This document shows, piece by piece, positions 1 through 8,676 of a stretch of 64,000 nt of DNA (positions within the stretch are counted from its first letter, which is position 1; each line of letters begins with the position of its first letter). Location of the stretch: contig NZ_LMNA01000023.1 in the NCBI RefSeq assembly GCF_001422445.1, positions 322,362-386,361 of the forward strand. Reading direction: 5' to 3'. The DNA is from Pseudorhodoferax sp. Leaf274. GTDB lineage: Bacteria; Pseudomonadota; Gammaproteobacteria; Burkholderiales; Burkholderiaceae_C. A program made the translations under genes and the position numbers. The notes under the pieces are model-generated. The model had not been told where the DNA came from, searched no databases, and worked only from the letters and a program-made list of their open reading frames with translations.

Positions 1-1247
1 AGCTGGTGCGCACGCGCACGCCCGTGCCGCTCACGCCGCGCCAGGTCTACCTGCGCACCATGGTCGGGGCGATCGAATCGCTGCGCACGGGCGCCACCAC
101 CATCGTGGACGACATGGCGCTGGGCGGCGCCATCGACCGCGAACGCATCGCCGCCGTGCTGCAGGCCTACGACGACGTGGGCATCCGCGCGCTGCTGGGC
201 TTCGCGATGATGGACAAGCCCATCGTCGACAACTTCCCGTTCCTCGCGGCCCACGTACCAACCGCGCTGGTCGCCGAATTGCGCGCCGCACCGCGGCCTG
301 CCGGCGCCGAACAGTTGGCGCTGGTGCGCGGGCTGGCGCGCGAGCGGCATCCGCAATCGCGCCGCGTGGGCGTGCTGGTGTCGGCGTCGGCGCCGCAGCG
401 CTGCACCGAGCCCTTCCTGCGCGAGGTGCGCGCCCTGGCCGACGAGCTGGCGCTGCCCGTCATCACGCACGTGCAGGAAACGCGGCTGCAGGTCGTCACG
501 GGCCAGCTGTTCTACGGCTGCCCCATGGTCGAGTACCTGGACCGCATCGGCTTCCTCAAGCCCGCCACCAGCCTGATCCACGCCGTGTGGCTGAACCCGC
601 GCGAGATCGCGGCACTGGCGCGCACGGGCGCCACGGCCCAGCACAACCCGTGGAGCAACCTGCTGCTGGGCTCGGGCGTGCAGCCCGTGCGCGAACTGCT
701 GGACGCCGGCGTCAACGTGAGCCTGGGGTCGGACGGCTCGTGTTCCACCGTCACCGTGAACATGCTCAACGTGCTGGGCAGCGCGGCGGCCGTCTCCAAG
801 CTGCGCGGCGACGACCACCGGCGCTGGCTGTCGGCGCACGAGGCGCTGCACGCCGGCACGCTGGCAGGCGGGCGCGCGCTGGGCTTCGGCGAGCAACTGG
901 GGTCGCTGCGCGTGGGGGCCATCGCCGATCTGGTGGGCTACCGCACCGACAGCGTCACGTTCACGCCCTTCAACGATCCGGTGCGCCAGCTGGTCTATGC
1001 CGAGCGCGGCGCGGGCCTGGGCTTCTCCATGGTCGACGGCGAGGTCGTGGTGGCGGGCGGCGCGCTGCGCGCGGTGGACGAGGCCGGTCTGCTGCGCGAG
1101 ATCGAACGCGAGTTTGCGCACCTGGCGCCGCAGTACGCCAAGGCCGAGGCCGAGATGGGGCCGGTGGTCGCTGCGCTGGAGGGCATCCACCGCGAGGGGC
1201 TGGCGACGGCCATCGCGCCCGACACCTGCGCGGCGAGGCTGGCATGA
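1..1247 (+). CDS. Amidohydrolase (ATZ/TRZ / cytosine-deaminase-like), 5' partial
   Basis: Metal-dependent amidohydrolase truncated by the window edge; the frame is open from base 3 and the N-terminal metal-binding HxH segment lies outside. The visible part has the family's later landmarks in order: a metal-site HVQET segment, LIHAVWL, AQHNPWSN, and GSDGS supplying the catalytic aspartate, then the C-terminal beta-sandwich (VGAIADLVGY, VDGEVVVAGG). Such enzymes remove an amino group from, or hydrolyse, a cyclic C-N bond (aminohydrolases of purines, pyrimidines and triazines). It overlaps the next gene by four bases (ATGA), the first of three such overlaps, so the four genes are very probably one translationally coupled operon. 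Substrate unknown; a guanine- or 8-oxoguanine-deaminase-like role is possible. Confidence 0.85.
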   Translation, partial: LVRTRTPVPLTPRQVYLRTMVGAIESLRTGATTIVDDMALGGAIDRERIAAVLQAYDDVGIRALLGFAMMDKPIVDNFPFLAAHVPTALVAELRAAPRPAGAEQLALVRGLARERHPQSRRVGVLVSASAPQRCTEPFLREVRALADELALPVITHVQETRLQVVTGQLFYGCPMVEYLDRIGFLKPATSLIHAVWLNPREIAALARTGATAQHNPWSNLLLGSGVQPVRELLDAGVNVSLGSDGSCSTVTVNMLNVLGSAAAVSKLRGDDHRRWLSAHEALHAGTLAGGRALGFGEQLGSLRVGAIADLVGYRTDSVTFTPFNDPVRQLVYAERGAGLGFSMVDGEVVVAGGALRAVDEAGLLREIEREFAHLAPQYAKAEAEMGPVVAALEGIHREGLATAIAPDTCAARLA

Positions 1248-2149
1248 GCGGGCGCGACTTCTCCGGCTACCGCTGGAACTACCCCCAGCTGCGCTGGCCC
1301 GGCGGTGCAGGCCTGGCCGTCTCGTTCGTGCTCAACGTGGAAGAGGGCGCCGAGCTTGCGCTGAGCGCAGGCGACGCGCGCAACGAAAGCCACCACGAGG
1401 TCAACCACGAGGTGGTGGGCGCGCCCGACCTGTGCATGGAAAGCCAGTTCGAGTACGGCGCGCGCGTGGGCTACTGGCGCATCACGCGGCACCTGATGGA
1501 AGCCGGCATCCCGCTGACCCTGAACGCCTGTGCCCGCGCATTGGAGGCCACGCCCTGGATCGCCAGCGACGCGGCCGAGCAGGGCTTCGAGGTCTGCTGC
1601 CACGGCTGGCGCTGGGAGTCGCACGCCGGCATGGACGAGGCCGACGAACGCGCCGTGATCGCGCGCTGCGTGGACAGCATCCGCCGCCTGCACGGCCGCG
1701 CGCCCGTGGGCTGGCACACGAAGTCGTCGGCCTCGGTGAACACGCGGCGCCTGCTGGTGGAGCAGGGCGGCTTCCTCTACGACAGCGACGCCTACAACGA
1801 CGATCTGCCCTACTACACGGCCGTGGCCGGCCGCCCGCACCTGGTGCTGCCCTACGCCTTCGACACCAACGACATGCGCTTCTTCGACAGCCACGCCTAC
1901 GTGCGCGGCAGCGACTTCGCCGACTACGCCATCGATGCCTTCGACGCGCTGCTGGCCGAGTCGCGCGAGACGCCGCGCATGCTGTCCATCGGCCTGCACA
2001 CGCGCATCATCGGCCGGCCGGGCCGCATCGAGGGCCTGCGCCAGCTGACGCGCCACATCGCCCAGCGGGGCGGCGCCTGGTGCGCCACGCGCGAGCAGAT
2101 CGCGCGGCACTGGCTCGCGAACGTGCCGCCGCCGGGGAGCGCAACATGA
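1244..2149 (+). CDS. Polysaccharide-deacetylase-fold hydrolase, PuuE / cyclic imide hydrolase-like
   Basis: 301 residues; ATG overlaps the upstream stop. It belongs to the NodB-fold branch containing allantoinase PuuE and cyclic imide hydrolase rather than sugar deacetylases. Visible markers are FVLNVEEGAE near the N-terminus, the conserved ESQFEYG and CCHGW segments, a GWHTKSSASVNTRRL block, and DSDAYNDDLPY followed by LPYAFDTNDMRF. This branch opens cyclic ureides or imides in the cytoplasm, giving linear amides or carbamoyl acids. The neighbouring amidase would suit the next step on the opened product. Calling it a sugar deacetylase would be misleading in this context. Precise substrate not deducible. 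Confidence 0.85.
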   Translation: MSGRDFSGYRWNYPQLRWPGGAGLAVSFVLNVEEGAELALSAGDARNESHHEVNHEVVGAPDLCMESQFEYGARVGYWRITRHLMEAGIPLTLNACARALEATPWIASDAAEQGFEVCCHGWRWESHAGMDEADERAVIARCVDSIRRLHGRAPVGWHTKSSASVNTRRLLVEQGGFLYDSDAYNDDLPYYTAVAGRPHLVLPYAFDTNDMRFFDSHAYVRGSDFADYAIDAFDALLAESRETPRMLSIGLHTRIIGRPGRIEGLRQLTRHIAQRGGAWCATREQIARHWLANVPPPGSAT

Positions 2150-2892
2150 AGCTGCTGCTGGTCAACCCGAACCTGACCCAGGCCGTGACCGACGCGGTGC
2201 TGGCCGCCGCGCGCGCCCGCGCGGCGCCGGGCACCGAACTGGTGGCCGTGACCGGCAGCTTCGGCCCTGCCGTGATCGGCTCGCGTGCCGAGAACGCGCT
2301 GGCGCAGCACGGCGTGCTCGACCTCGTGGCGCAGCACGCGCCAGGCTGCGACGCCGTGGTGCTGGGCGTGTCGCTGGACACCGCACTGTGGGCCTGCCGC
2401 GAGCTGCTCGACATCCCCGTGATCGGCATGACCGAGGCCGGCCTGCTGTGCGGCGCCACGGTGGCCACGCGCATCGGCCTGTTGACCAACGGCGCGCGCA
2501 TGGGGCCGCTGTACCGCGAACTCGTGCAGTCCTACGGGCTCGCTGACCGCCTGGCCGGCATCGAGACCATCACGCTCACGCCGCAGCAGATGGTCGGTGC
2601 GCCGCAGGCCGCGCAAGACGCCGTGCTGGCCGCCGCCCGCACCCTGGTCGAACGCGACGGCGCCGAGGCCGTGCTGCTGGCCGGCGCGGCCATGGCGTCG
2701 ATGGCCGAGGTGCTGCAGCCGCAGCTGCCCGTGCCGCTGCTCGACGGCGTGGGCTGTGCCGTGGCGCTGGCGCAGGCCATGGTGGGCCTGCGGCTGCCGC
2801 GCGCCCGGGTGGGCAGCGTCAGCCCCACGGGTGGGCGCGCCGTGCAGGGCGTGTCGCCAGCGCTGGCGCAGCTGTTCGCGAGGCCGACATGA
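2146..2892 (+). CDS. Asp/Glu/hydantoin racemase-fold protein lacking both catalytic cysteines
   Basis: 248 residues, the usual length of the Asp/Glu racemase superfamily, starting LLLVNPNLT like hydantoin and allantoin racemases. Those enzymes use two cysteines for two-base proton transfer. Aligning around the conserved REL-DIPVIG and EAVLLAG-AM segments, the first cysteine position is Val75 (LGVSLDTAL) and the second is Gly180 (LLAGAAM). Both are lost, although the fold markers (PVIGMTEAG, GLLTNGARMGPLY) remain. It therefore should not racemise by the standard mechanism; it may be a lyase, decarboxylase, hydrolase or non-catalytic partner. Other cysteines (Cys84, Cys102) lie close to the site but off the aligned positions. 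Coupled by ATGA overlaps to the genes on both sides. Confidence 0.8.
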   Translation: MKLLLVNPNLTQAVTDAVLAAARARAAPGTELVAVTGSFGPAVIGSRAENALAQHGVLDLVAQHAPGCDAVVLGVSLDTALWACRELLDIPVIGMTEAGLLCGATVATRIGLLTNGARMGPLYRELVQSYGLADRLAGIETITLTPQQMVGAPQAAQDAVLAAARTLVERDGAEAVLLAGAAMASMAEVLQPQLPVPLLDGVGCAVALAQAMVGLRLPRARVGSVSPTGGRAVQGVSPALAQLFARPT

Positions 2893-4277
2893 CCGAACTG
2901 CACGCACTCAGCGCACGCGCGCTGGCCGGGCAGGTCAATGCCGGCGCGCTCAGCGCGTTGGACGTGGCACGCCACTTCATCGAGCGTGTGGAGCGCCTGA
3001 ACCCTGCGCTCAACGCCATCGTGCAGTTCGACGCCCAGGCCGTGCTGGCCGAGGCCGCGGCGGTCGATGCCCGGCTGGCGGCCGGCGAGCACCTGCCCAT
3101 GGCCGGCGTGCCGTTCACGGTCAAGGACAACCTGTGGGTCGAGGGCCGGCGCATTGCCCAGGGCTCGCGCCTGTTCGAAGACTTCGTGGCCCCGCGCGAC
3201 GCATGGGCCGTGGCGCGGCTGCGTGCGTTGGGTGCGGTGGTGCTGGGCATCACCAACTGCTCGGAGTTCGCCTGCAAGGGCGTGACCAGCAACCTGCTGT
3301 ACGGCGCCACGCGCCATCCGCTGGACGCTTCGCTGACGCCGGGCGGCTCCTCGGGCGGCGCCGTGTCGGCGCTGGCCGCGGGCCTGGGCCTGCTGGCGTT
3401 GGGCACCGATGCGGGCGGTTCCACGCGCCGGCCGGCCGCGCACTGCGGCCTGGTGGGCTTCAAGCCCAGCAACGGGCTCATCCCGCACCCCTGGGGCTTT
3501 GCAGAACCGAACTTCGGCCTGTCGGTGATCGGCCAACTCGCGCGCAGCGTGGACGACTGCGCCTGGCTCTACGACCACCTGCTGGCCTACGACGCGGCCG
3601 ATCCGGCCGGCGTGCCGATCGCCGTGGGGCTGGAGGCTTCGGCGGGCCTGCAGCAGCCCATCGCCGGTCTGCGCGTGGCCTGGAGCCCGCAGCTGGGCTG
3701 CGGCTTCGCGGTGGACGCCGATGTGCTGCAAGCCTTGCAGCAGCGTGTGGACGCGCTGCGCGCGGCCGGCTGGCAGATCGACGATGCCGACCCGCCCTGG
3801 CCGCCCGAGGCGCGCGAATACCCGCTGCTGGTGCTGCAGCAGGCCGGCCTGCACGCGCTGTATGGCGCGCGCCTGGCCGATGCGCGCGAGCGCATCGACC
3901 CGGTGCTGGTGGCGCAGATCGAGGCGGGTGCAGAGGTCACGCCCGCGCAGGTGGCGCGCGCGCTGCGTCTGAAGGAGAAACTCATCGCCTGCCTGTCGGC
4001 TTTCTTCGCGCGCTACGACCTGCTGTTGTGCCCGACCTCCCCGGTCACGGCCTGGCCGTTGGCACAGCTCGGCCCGCCGCAGATCGGCGGCAAGCCTGCC
4101 GGGCCACGTGGTCACGCCGCGTTCACGCCGCTGTTCAACTACTGCGGGGTGCCGGCGTGCTCGGTGCCGGCCGGCAGCGTGCGCGGCCTGCCGGTGGGGC
4201 TGCAGGTGGTGGGGCCGCGCTTCGAGGATCCGCGCGTGCTGCAGTGCGCAGGGCAGATCGAGGCGCTGGGGGCGTAG
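2889..4277 (+). CDS. Amidase signature family hydrolase (AtzE / GatA-like)
   Basis: 462 residues, a full-length amidase-signature enzyme. The Ser-cisSer-Lys triad is readable from spacing: Lys79 in PFTVKDN, Ser154 in TPGGSSGG, and nucleophile Ser178 in GTDAGGSTR. C-terminal FTPLFNYCGVPACSVPAG and GLPVGLQVVGP match the family. It hydrolyses a linear amide, the likely second step after ring opening by the upstream PuuE-like protein; 1-carboxybiuret hydrolase AtzE and half-amidases are family precedents. It is not the tRNA amidotransferase GatA, since gatC and gatB partners are absent and the context is catabolic. Last gene of the operon, ending four bases before a convergent small gene. Confidence 0.88.
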   Translation: MTELHALSARALAGQVNAGALSALDVARHFIERVERLNPALNAIVQFDAQAVLAEAAAVDARLAAGEHLPMAGVPFTVKDNLWVEGRRIAQGSRLFEDFVAPRDAWAVARLRALGAVVLGITNCSEFACKGVTSNLLYGATRHPLDASLTPGGSSGGAVSALAAGLGLLALGTDAGGSTRRPAAHCGLVGFKPSNGLIPHPWGFAEPNFGLSVIGQLARSVDDCAWLYDHLLAYDAADPAGVPIAVGLEASAGLQQPIAGLRVAWSPQLGCGFAVDADVLQALQQRVDALRAAGWQIDDADPPWPPEAREYPLLVLQQAGLHALYGARLADARERIDPVLVAQIEAGAEVTPAQVARALRLKEKLIACLSAFFARYDLLLCPTSPVTAWPLAQLGPPQIGGKPAGPRGHAAFTPLFNYCGVPACSVPAGSVRGLPVGLQVVGPRFEDPRVLQCAGQIEALGA

Positions 4278-4281
4278 GCCG

Positions 4282-4533
4282 CTAGGGCTGCGACTCGCTG
4301 GGCGTTGTGTCCGGTTGGTCGTCCGGCTCGGCCTGCCGTCCATCCACGCCCAGCGCACGTCCTTGCGGGTCCATCTGCGTGGCGGTGGCGCCGGCGGTCT
4401 TGGTGGTGTCGACCTGCGTCATGCTCGGCTGGCTCTCGCCTTGCCTGCCCTGGGCGCTGGCCGGGTTGATGGCACCCGCCTGCGGCTTGTCGGGCTGGCC
4501 CTGGAGGTTGGGGCTGGGGTCGGTCTGCGTCAT
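4282..4533 (-). CDS. Small disordered hypothetical protein
   Basis: 83 residues with no recognisable domain, rich in Gln, Pro, Thr, Asp and Gly, and almost free of large hydrophobics; no cysteine, signal peptide or membrane segment, so probably intrinsically disordered and cytoplasmic. I accept it as a gene because a good GGAGA ribosome-binding site sits about six bases before the ATG and because its composition differs from the Arg/Ala-rich shadow frames of this GC-rich DNA. It converges on the amidase gene and is divergent from kynB. Function unknown. Confidence 0.55.
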   Translation of the reverse strand: MTQTDPSPNLQGQPDKPQAGAINPASAQGRQGESQPSMTQVDTTKTAGATATQMDPQGRALGVDGRQAEPDDQPDTTPSESQP

Positions 4534-4810
4534 CGATGTCTCCGGTGGCGTGAACCCTGGTGGTCACAGGCACACGGTAGACACGGTGCCCGCGGCGGGC
4601 TGTCAGCCGGCGGTGACCAGCCGCGGTAGGAGGAAGCCCGGATCGGCCGGCGTGCCGCGCCGGCCGTCGGCCGGGCAGCGGCGGCATTCCGCTCGGCCGG
4701 CCGGCCAAGCCGCAGTCGGCCGCGGGACGGTGACCACGGTCCAGGGCTGCTGGCCCTGTGTTGGAAATAACCGACACCACGCCCCCCCGCATGGCGCTAC
4801 CTTCGCGCCC
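4534..4810. promoter_or_regulatory. Palindrome-rich divergent intergenic region upstream of kynB
   Basis: 277 bases between the small minus-strand gene and kynB. It holds three perfect dyads: CGGCCGGC / GCCGGCCG around a 7-base spacer (4644-4666), the 12-base palindrome GGCCGGCCGGCC (4695-4706), and CAGGGC / GCCCTG around 5 bases (4742-4758). A short AT-richer stretch, TTGGAAATAACC, follows at 4761-4772 and is the best -10-like segment for kynB. The last dyad sits just upstream and could be an operator, for instance for a kynurenine-sensing Lrp/AsnC regulator; no such regulator gene lies in the window. Confidence 0.35.
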
Positions 4811-5452
4811 ATGTCTACCGAACCACGCCTGTGGGACATCTCGCCGCCCGTGCACGCGGGCACGCCGGTGTTCCCGGGCGACACCCCTTACCGCCAGCGC
4901 TGGGCCGCCAGCATCGGCCCGGGCTGCCCCGTCAACGTCGGCGAGCTGACGCTGTCGCCGCACGTGGGCGCGCATGCCGACGCACCGCTGCACTACGACC
5001 CTGCCGGCGCGCCCATCGGCGCCGTGGACCTCGCGCCCTACCTGGGCCCGTGCCGCGTGGTGCATGCCATCGGCTGCGGGCCGCTGGTCACATGGGCGCA
5101 CCTGGCGCATGCACTGGAAGGCCTGCCGCCGCGCCTGCTGGTGCGCACCTACACCACGATGCCGCAGGACCGCTGGGACCCGCAGCTCGCGGCCTACGCG
5201 CCCGACACCGTCGAGCGCCTCGCGGCGCTGGGCGTGCGGCTGATCGGCATCGACACGGCCAGCATCGACCCGGCCGACAGCAAGACGCTGGACAGCCACC
5301 AGACCATCCGCCGCCACGGCATGCGCGTGCTCGAGAACCTCGTGCTCGACGACGTGCCCGAGGGCGACTACGAACTCATCGCGCTGCCGCTCAAGCTCAC
5401 GACGGCCGATGCCTCCCCCGTGCGCGCCGTGCTGCGCGAACTCCGGAACTGA
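4811..5452 (+). CDS. kynB: Kynurenine formamidase
   Basis: Hydrolyses N-formylkynurenine to kynurenine and formate, step two of the tryptophan-to-anthranilate pathway. 213 residues, normal for bacterial KynB of the cyclase family. It begins with the typical [21 protein letters not shown] stretch (in two parts: [19 protein letters not shown]) and carries the zinc-binding [13 protein letters not shown] motif near residue 50 and [13 protein letters not shown] near 150. The frame is open far upstream, but ATG 4811 gives the family N-terminus. Its Shine-Dalgarno is poor (only C/T-rich bases precede it), so translation may be weak or the transcript nearly leaderless. kynU starts three bases after its stop. 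Confidence 0.93.
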   Translation: MSTEPRLWDISPPVHAGTPVFPGDTPYRQRWAASIGPGCPVNVGELTLSPHVGAHADAPLHYDPAGAPIGAVDLAPYLGPCRVVHAIGCGPLVTWAHLAHALEGLPPRLLVRTYTTMPQDRWDPQLAAYAPDTVERLAALGVRLIGIDTASIDPADSKTLDSHQTIRRHGMRVLENLVLDDVPEGDYELIALPLKLTTADASPVRAVLRELRN

Positions 5453-5455
5453 ACC

Positions 5456-6805
5456 ATGACGACCCTGCAAGACTGCCGCGCACGCGATGCCGCGGACCCG
5501 CTGCGCGCATTGCGCGACCTGTTCACGATTCCCCCGGGCGTGATCTACCTGGACGGCAACTCGCTCGGCGTGATGCCGGCCGCCGCGCCTGCGCGCATCG
5601 CCGCCGCCGTGACCGAGGAGTGGGGCACGCAGCTGATCCGCGCCTGGAACGCATCGGGCTGGTTCGACCTGCCGCAGCGCCTGGGCGACCGGCTCGCACG
5701 GCTGGTGGGTGCGCAGCCCGGCGAACTGGTCTGCACCGATTCGACCTCGGTCAACCTGTTCAAGGTGCTCAGCGCCGCGCTCAAGATCGCGGGCGAGGAT
5801 GCGCCGCAGCGCCGCCTGGTCGTCAGCGAGCGCAGCAACTTTCCCACCGACCTGTACATCGCCGAGGGCCTGTGCCGCGAACGCGGCTACACGCTGCAGC
5901 TGGTGGACGAGCCGGGCCAGATCGCCGCGGTGCTGCCCGACACCGCCGTGCTCATGCTCACGCACGTGAACTACCGCACCGGCGCCATGCACGACATGGC
6001 GGCCGTCAGCGCCGCAGCCCACGCAGCCGGCGCGCTGGCGGTGTGGGACCTCGCGCACAGCGCGGGCGCCGTGCCGGTGGACCTGAACGGCGGCGGCGCC
6101 GACTTCGCGGTGGGCTGCGGCTACAAGTACCTCAACGGCGGGCCCGGTGCGCCGGCCTTCGTGTGGGTGCACCCGCGCCACGCGCAGCGCTTCTGGCAGC
6201 CGCTGTCGGGCTGGTGGGGGCACGCGGCGCCGTTCGCGTTCACCCCCGACTACCAGCCCGCGCCCGGCATCGCGCGCTACCTGTGCGGCACGCAACCCAT
6301 CCTGAGCCTGACGGGCCTGGAGTGCGGGCTGGACACGGTGCTGGCCGCCGAGCCGCTGGGCGGCATGGCAGCGCTGCGCAGCAAGTCGCTGGCGCTGACG
6401 GACCAGTTCATCGCGCTGGTCGAAGAACGTTGCGCCGGCCACGGCCTGGAACTGGTGACGCCACGGGACCACGCAGCACGCGGCTCGCAGGTCTGCCTGT
6501 CCAGGACGGAAGGCGCCTACGCCATCGTGCAAGCCCTGATCGCACGCGGCGTGATCGGCGACTACCGCGCTGGCGACAGCCAGGCGGCGCCGGGCCGCCC
6601 CCAAGCCGCCGGTCTCCCCTCGGGGGACGGACCCGGCTTGCCGGGGCCCGGGGGTGCAGGTTTGCCCGACATCCTGCGCTTCGGCTTCACGCCGCTGTAC
6701 CTGGGCTTCGAAGACGTCTGGAATTCCGTCGAACATCTGCGCGACGTCCTGGTCACCGAAGAGTGGCGCCGCCCCGAGTTCAACGCCAGGCACGCGGTGA
6801 CGTGA
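5456..6805 (+). CDS. kynU: Kynureninase with a 31-residue repeat-derived insertion
   Basis: PLP enzyme cleaving kynurenine to anthranilate and alanine. 449 residues against about 416-418 for relatives. Landmarks: [12 protein letters not shown] at the N-terminus, the PLP-contacting [10 protein letters not shown], and Lys224 in [16 protein letters not shown] forming the Schiff base. The excess is one block, residues about 373-403, rich in Gly, Pro and Ala, placed between GVIGDYRA and [12 protein letters not shown]; these are normally almost contiguous in this family. Both flanks stay in frame, so the gene is not frameshifted. The block lies in a loop of the small C-terminal domain, so activity may survive. 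kynA starts in the overlapping TGATG at the stop. Confidence 0.92.
   Translation: MTTLQDCRARDAADPLRALRDLFTIPPGVIYLDGNSLGVMPAAAPARIAAAVTEEWGTQLIRAWNASGWFDLPQRLGDRLARLVGAQPGELVCTDSTSVNLFKVLSAALKIAGEDAPQRRLVVSERSNFPTDLYIAEGLCRERGYTLQLVDEPGQIAAVLPDTAVLMLTHVNYRTGAMHDMAAVSAAAHAAGALAVWDLAHSAGAVPVDLNGGGADFAVGCGYKYLNGGPGAPAFVWVHPRHAQRFWQPLSGWWGHAAPFAFTPDYQPAPGIARYLCGTQPILSLTGLECGLDTVLAAEPLGGMAALRSKSLALTDQFIALVEERCAGHGLELVTPRDHAARGSQVCLSRTEGAYAIVQALIARGVIGDYRAGDSQAAPGRPQAAGLPSGDGPGLPGPGGAGLPDILRFGFTPLYLGFEDVWNSVEHLRDVLVTEEWRRPEFNARHAVT
6572..6664. repeat. GC-rich palindromic element inserted in frame in kynU
   Basis: 93 bases (31 codons) that account for the extra length of kynU. It contains a perfect hairpin CCCGGC-TT-GCCGGG (6632-6645) and a near-perfect one centred on CCCCTCGGGG (6612-6628), followed by GGGCCCGGGGG. 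Composition and folding resemble short dispersed intergenic palindromes rather than kynU coding sequence. Length divisible by three and absence of stop codons preserve the reading frame. No clear target-site duplication could be made out by eye. Confidence 0.6.
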
Positions 6806-7641
6806 TGACTTCGGAAAAGATCGTCCACGACGAAAAGGCCCAGCTGGACTTCAGCCAGTCCATGAGCTATGGCGACTACCTGCACCTGGACGAGATCCTG
6901 AACGCGCAGCACCCGCTGTCGCCAGCGCACGACGAGATGCTGTTCATCGTGCAGCACCAGACCAGCGAGCTGTGGATGAAGCTCATGCTGCACGAGCTGC
7001 GCGCCGCCATCCGCGCGGTGGCCAGCGACCAGCGCGCCGATGCGTTCAAGATGCTGGCGCGCGTCACACGCATCATGGAGCAACTGGTCAGCGCCTGGAC
7101 GGTGCTCTCGACCATGACACCCCCCGAGTACAGCGCCATGCGGCCCTACCTGGCCTCGTCCAGCGGCTTCCAGAGCGCGCAGTACCGGTGCATCGAGTTC
7201 GCGCTGGGCAACAAGAACGCGGCCATGCTCAAGCCGCACGCGCACCGGCCCGACCTGCTGGCCGAGGTGGACGCCGCGTACCGCGCGCCATCGCTCTACG
7301 ACGAAGCGCTGCGCCTGCTCGCGCGCGCGGGGCTGGCCATCCCGGCCGGGTACCTGCAGCGCGACTGGACCCAGCCCTACGAAGCCAGCCCCGCGGTCGA
7401 GGCCGCCTGGGCCACGGTGTACCGCGACCCGCACGCGCACTGGGACCTGTACCAGCTCGGCGAGAAGCTGACCGACATCGAGGACGCGTTCCGGCTCTGG
7501 CGCTTTCGCCACGTGACCACCGTGGAGCGCGTGATCGGCTTCAAGCGCGGCACCGGCGGCACCGGCGGCGTGAGCTACCTGCGCAAGATGCTGGACGTGG
7601 TGCTGTTCCCGGAGATCTGGTCGGTGCGCACGGCGCTCTGA
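6805..7641 (+). CDS. kynA: Tryptophan 2,3-dioxygenase
   Basis: Heme dioxygenase converting L-tryptophan to N-formylkynurenine, the committing step of the pathway. 278 residues, normal length. It shows the N-terminal [14 protein letters not shown], active-site His51 in [11 protein letters not shown], the heme-ligand His236 in [17 protein letters not shown], the GTGGTGG substrate loop and the C-terminal LFPEIWSVR. Third gene of kynBUA; its ATG shares one base with the kynU stop, so the three enzymes are coupled. Its last 67 bases overlap the 3' end of a convergent esterase gene. Confidence 0.96.
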   Translation: MTSEKIVHDEKAQLDFSQSMSYGDYLHLDEILNAQHPLSPAHDEMLFIVQHQTSELWMKLMLHELRAAIRAVASDQRADAFKMLARVTRIMEQLVSAWTVLSTMTPPEYSAMRPYLASSSGFQSAQYRCIEFALGNKNAAMLKPHAHRPDLLAEVDAAYRAPSLYDEALRLLARAGLAIPAGYLQRDWTQPYEASPAVEAAWATVYRDPHAHWDLYQLGEKLTDIEDAFRLWRFRHVTTVERVIGFKRGTGGTGGVSYLRKMLDVVLFPEIWSVRTAL

Positions 7642-8639
7642 GCGCGCGGTTGCGCGTCCAGCGGCTTGCCGGTTGGCGGCGCGCCGATGAAGGCGCGCAC
7701 ATCCGCCAGCACCGGCGCCAGCCAGCGCAGCGGCCAGGCCACGGCGCCGACCAGCGTCGCGTGGTTCACGCGGTCGTACAGGCGCAGCGTCACCGGCACG
7801 CCGGCAGCCTGCAGCTTGCGCGCCAGCTGCAGGGTGCTGCGCTGGGGGCTCACGAGCGTGTCCTCGCTGGCCGCGCCCAGGAAGGTGCGCGGCGCATCGG
7901 CCGGGGCGAAGTCGATGGGCTGCGCCCGCGGCGGGTAATCCGGGTGGAAGAACACCGGCCGCACGTCCGGGTTGTCGGTCGGGAAGAAGTCGTAGGGTCC
8001 GGCCAGGCCGATCCAGCCGGCCAGCTCTTGCGGGCGGTGGCCGCTGGCCTGCAGCCAGCGCGCGTCCAGCGCCAGCATCGCTGCGTTGTAGCCGCCCGCG
8101 CTGTGGCCCATCACGAACACGCGGCCGGGGTCGGCGCCCAGGCTGCGGGCCTGGTCCAGGCCATAGGCCAGGGCCTGCGCGCTGTCCTGCAGGAAGGCCG
8201 GATAGCGCACTTCGGGGTACAGCCGGTAGTCGGCGATCAGCGTCAGCACGCCCTGCGCGGCCAGCGCCTGGCCCAGGAAACGGTAGTCGCCGCGCGCGCC
8301 CGTGTTCCAGGAGCCGCCGTAGAAGAACACCACCATCGGCCAGCCCGCCGCGGGCGGCGCGCTGGTGGGCGTGTAGATGTCCAGGCGCTGGCGGGGCCCG
8401 CTGCCATAGGCCACCCCCTGCTGCAGCGTGTAGGTGCCGGTGGCCGACAGCGCATTGAGCGCCCCCGTGCCGGAACAGCCCGCCAGCATTGCGAGCGCTG
8501 CGAGCACGGCCACGAGGGCGAGCGGGCGGAACGGGGCGAGGAGGGCGTGCAGAGCGGGTTGAGCGGGCGGAGCGGGCAAGAGGCTGGATCCGGCAGTGGT
8601 GTGAGCCTGCAGTACGCCGCGGCCGCCCGATCGGATCAC
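7575..8639 (-). CDS. Alpha/beta hydrolase lipoprotein (BD-FAE / carboxylesterase-like)
   Basis: Probable envelope-anchored esterase of the alpha/beta hydrolase fold. A hydrophobic N-terminal segment ends in LAMLAGC, a lipobox with Cys55 if the GTG at 8639 is the start. An in-frame TTG near 8579 would give a more usual signal peptide of about 35 residues. Then come the oxyanion loop [10 protein letters not shown], nucleophile GHSAGG, and the acid/base end ASEDTLVSP and NHATLVG. This matches the BD-FAE group acting on short esters or hemicellulose decorations. Its 3' end runs 67 bases into kynA on the other strand, an antisense overlap that may let the transcripts interfere. The extra tail after FIGAPP is probably unstructured. 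Confidence 0.85.
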   Translation of the reverse strand: MIRSGGRGVLQAHTTAGSSLLPAPPAQPALHALLAPFRPLALVAVLAALAMLAGCSGTGALNALSATGTYTLQQGVAYGSGPRQRLDIYTPTSAPPAAGWPMVVFFYGGSWNTGARGDYRFLGQALAAQGVLTLIADYRLYPEVRYPAFLQDSAQALAYGLDQARSLGADPGRVFVMGHSAGGYNAAMLALDARWLQASGHRPQELAGWIGLAGPYDFFPTDNPDVRPVFFHPDYPPRAQPIDFAPADAPRTFLGAASEDTLVSPQRSTLQLARKLQAAGVPVTLRLYDRVNHATLVGAVAWPLRWLAPVLADVRAFIGAPPTGKPLDAQPRAQSAVRTDQISGNSTTSSILRR

Positions 8640-8676
8640 TGCGGCCGGCCCCGCGCCGGGGCGCCGCGCCGGCGCC

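Noticed and set aside
2889-4277. Glu-tRNA amidotransferase subunit GatA
   Set aside because: The amidase signature is shared, but gatC/gatB are absent and the gene is embedded in a catabolic operon.
6572-6664. Frameshift or sequencing error in kynU
   Set aside because: Conserved kynureninase segments on both sides are in the same frame, so the extra block is an in-frame insertion, not a frameshift.
4139-6793. An 884-codon minus-strand frame across amidase, kynB and kynU
   Set aside because: Shadow frame crossing several genes with clear plus-strand motifs; no recognisable protein features.
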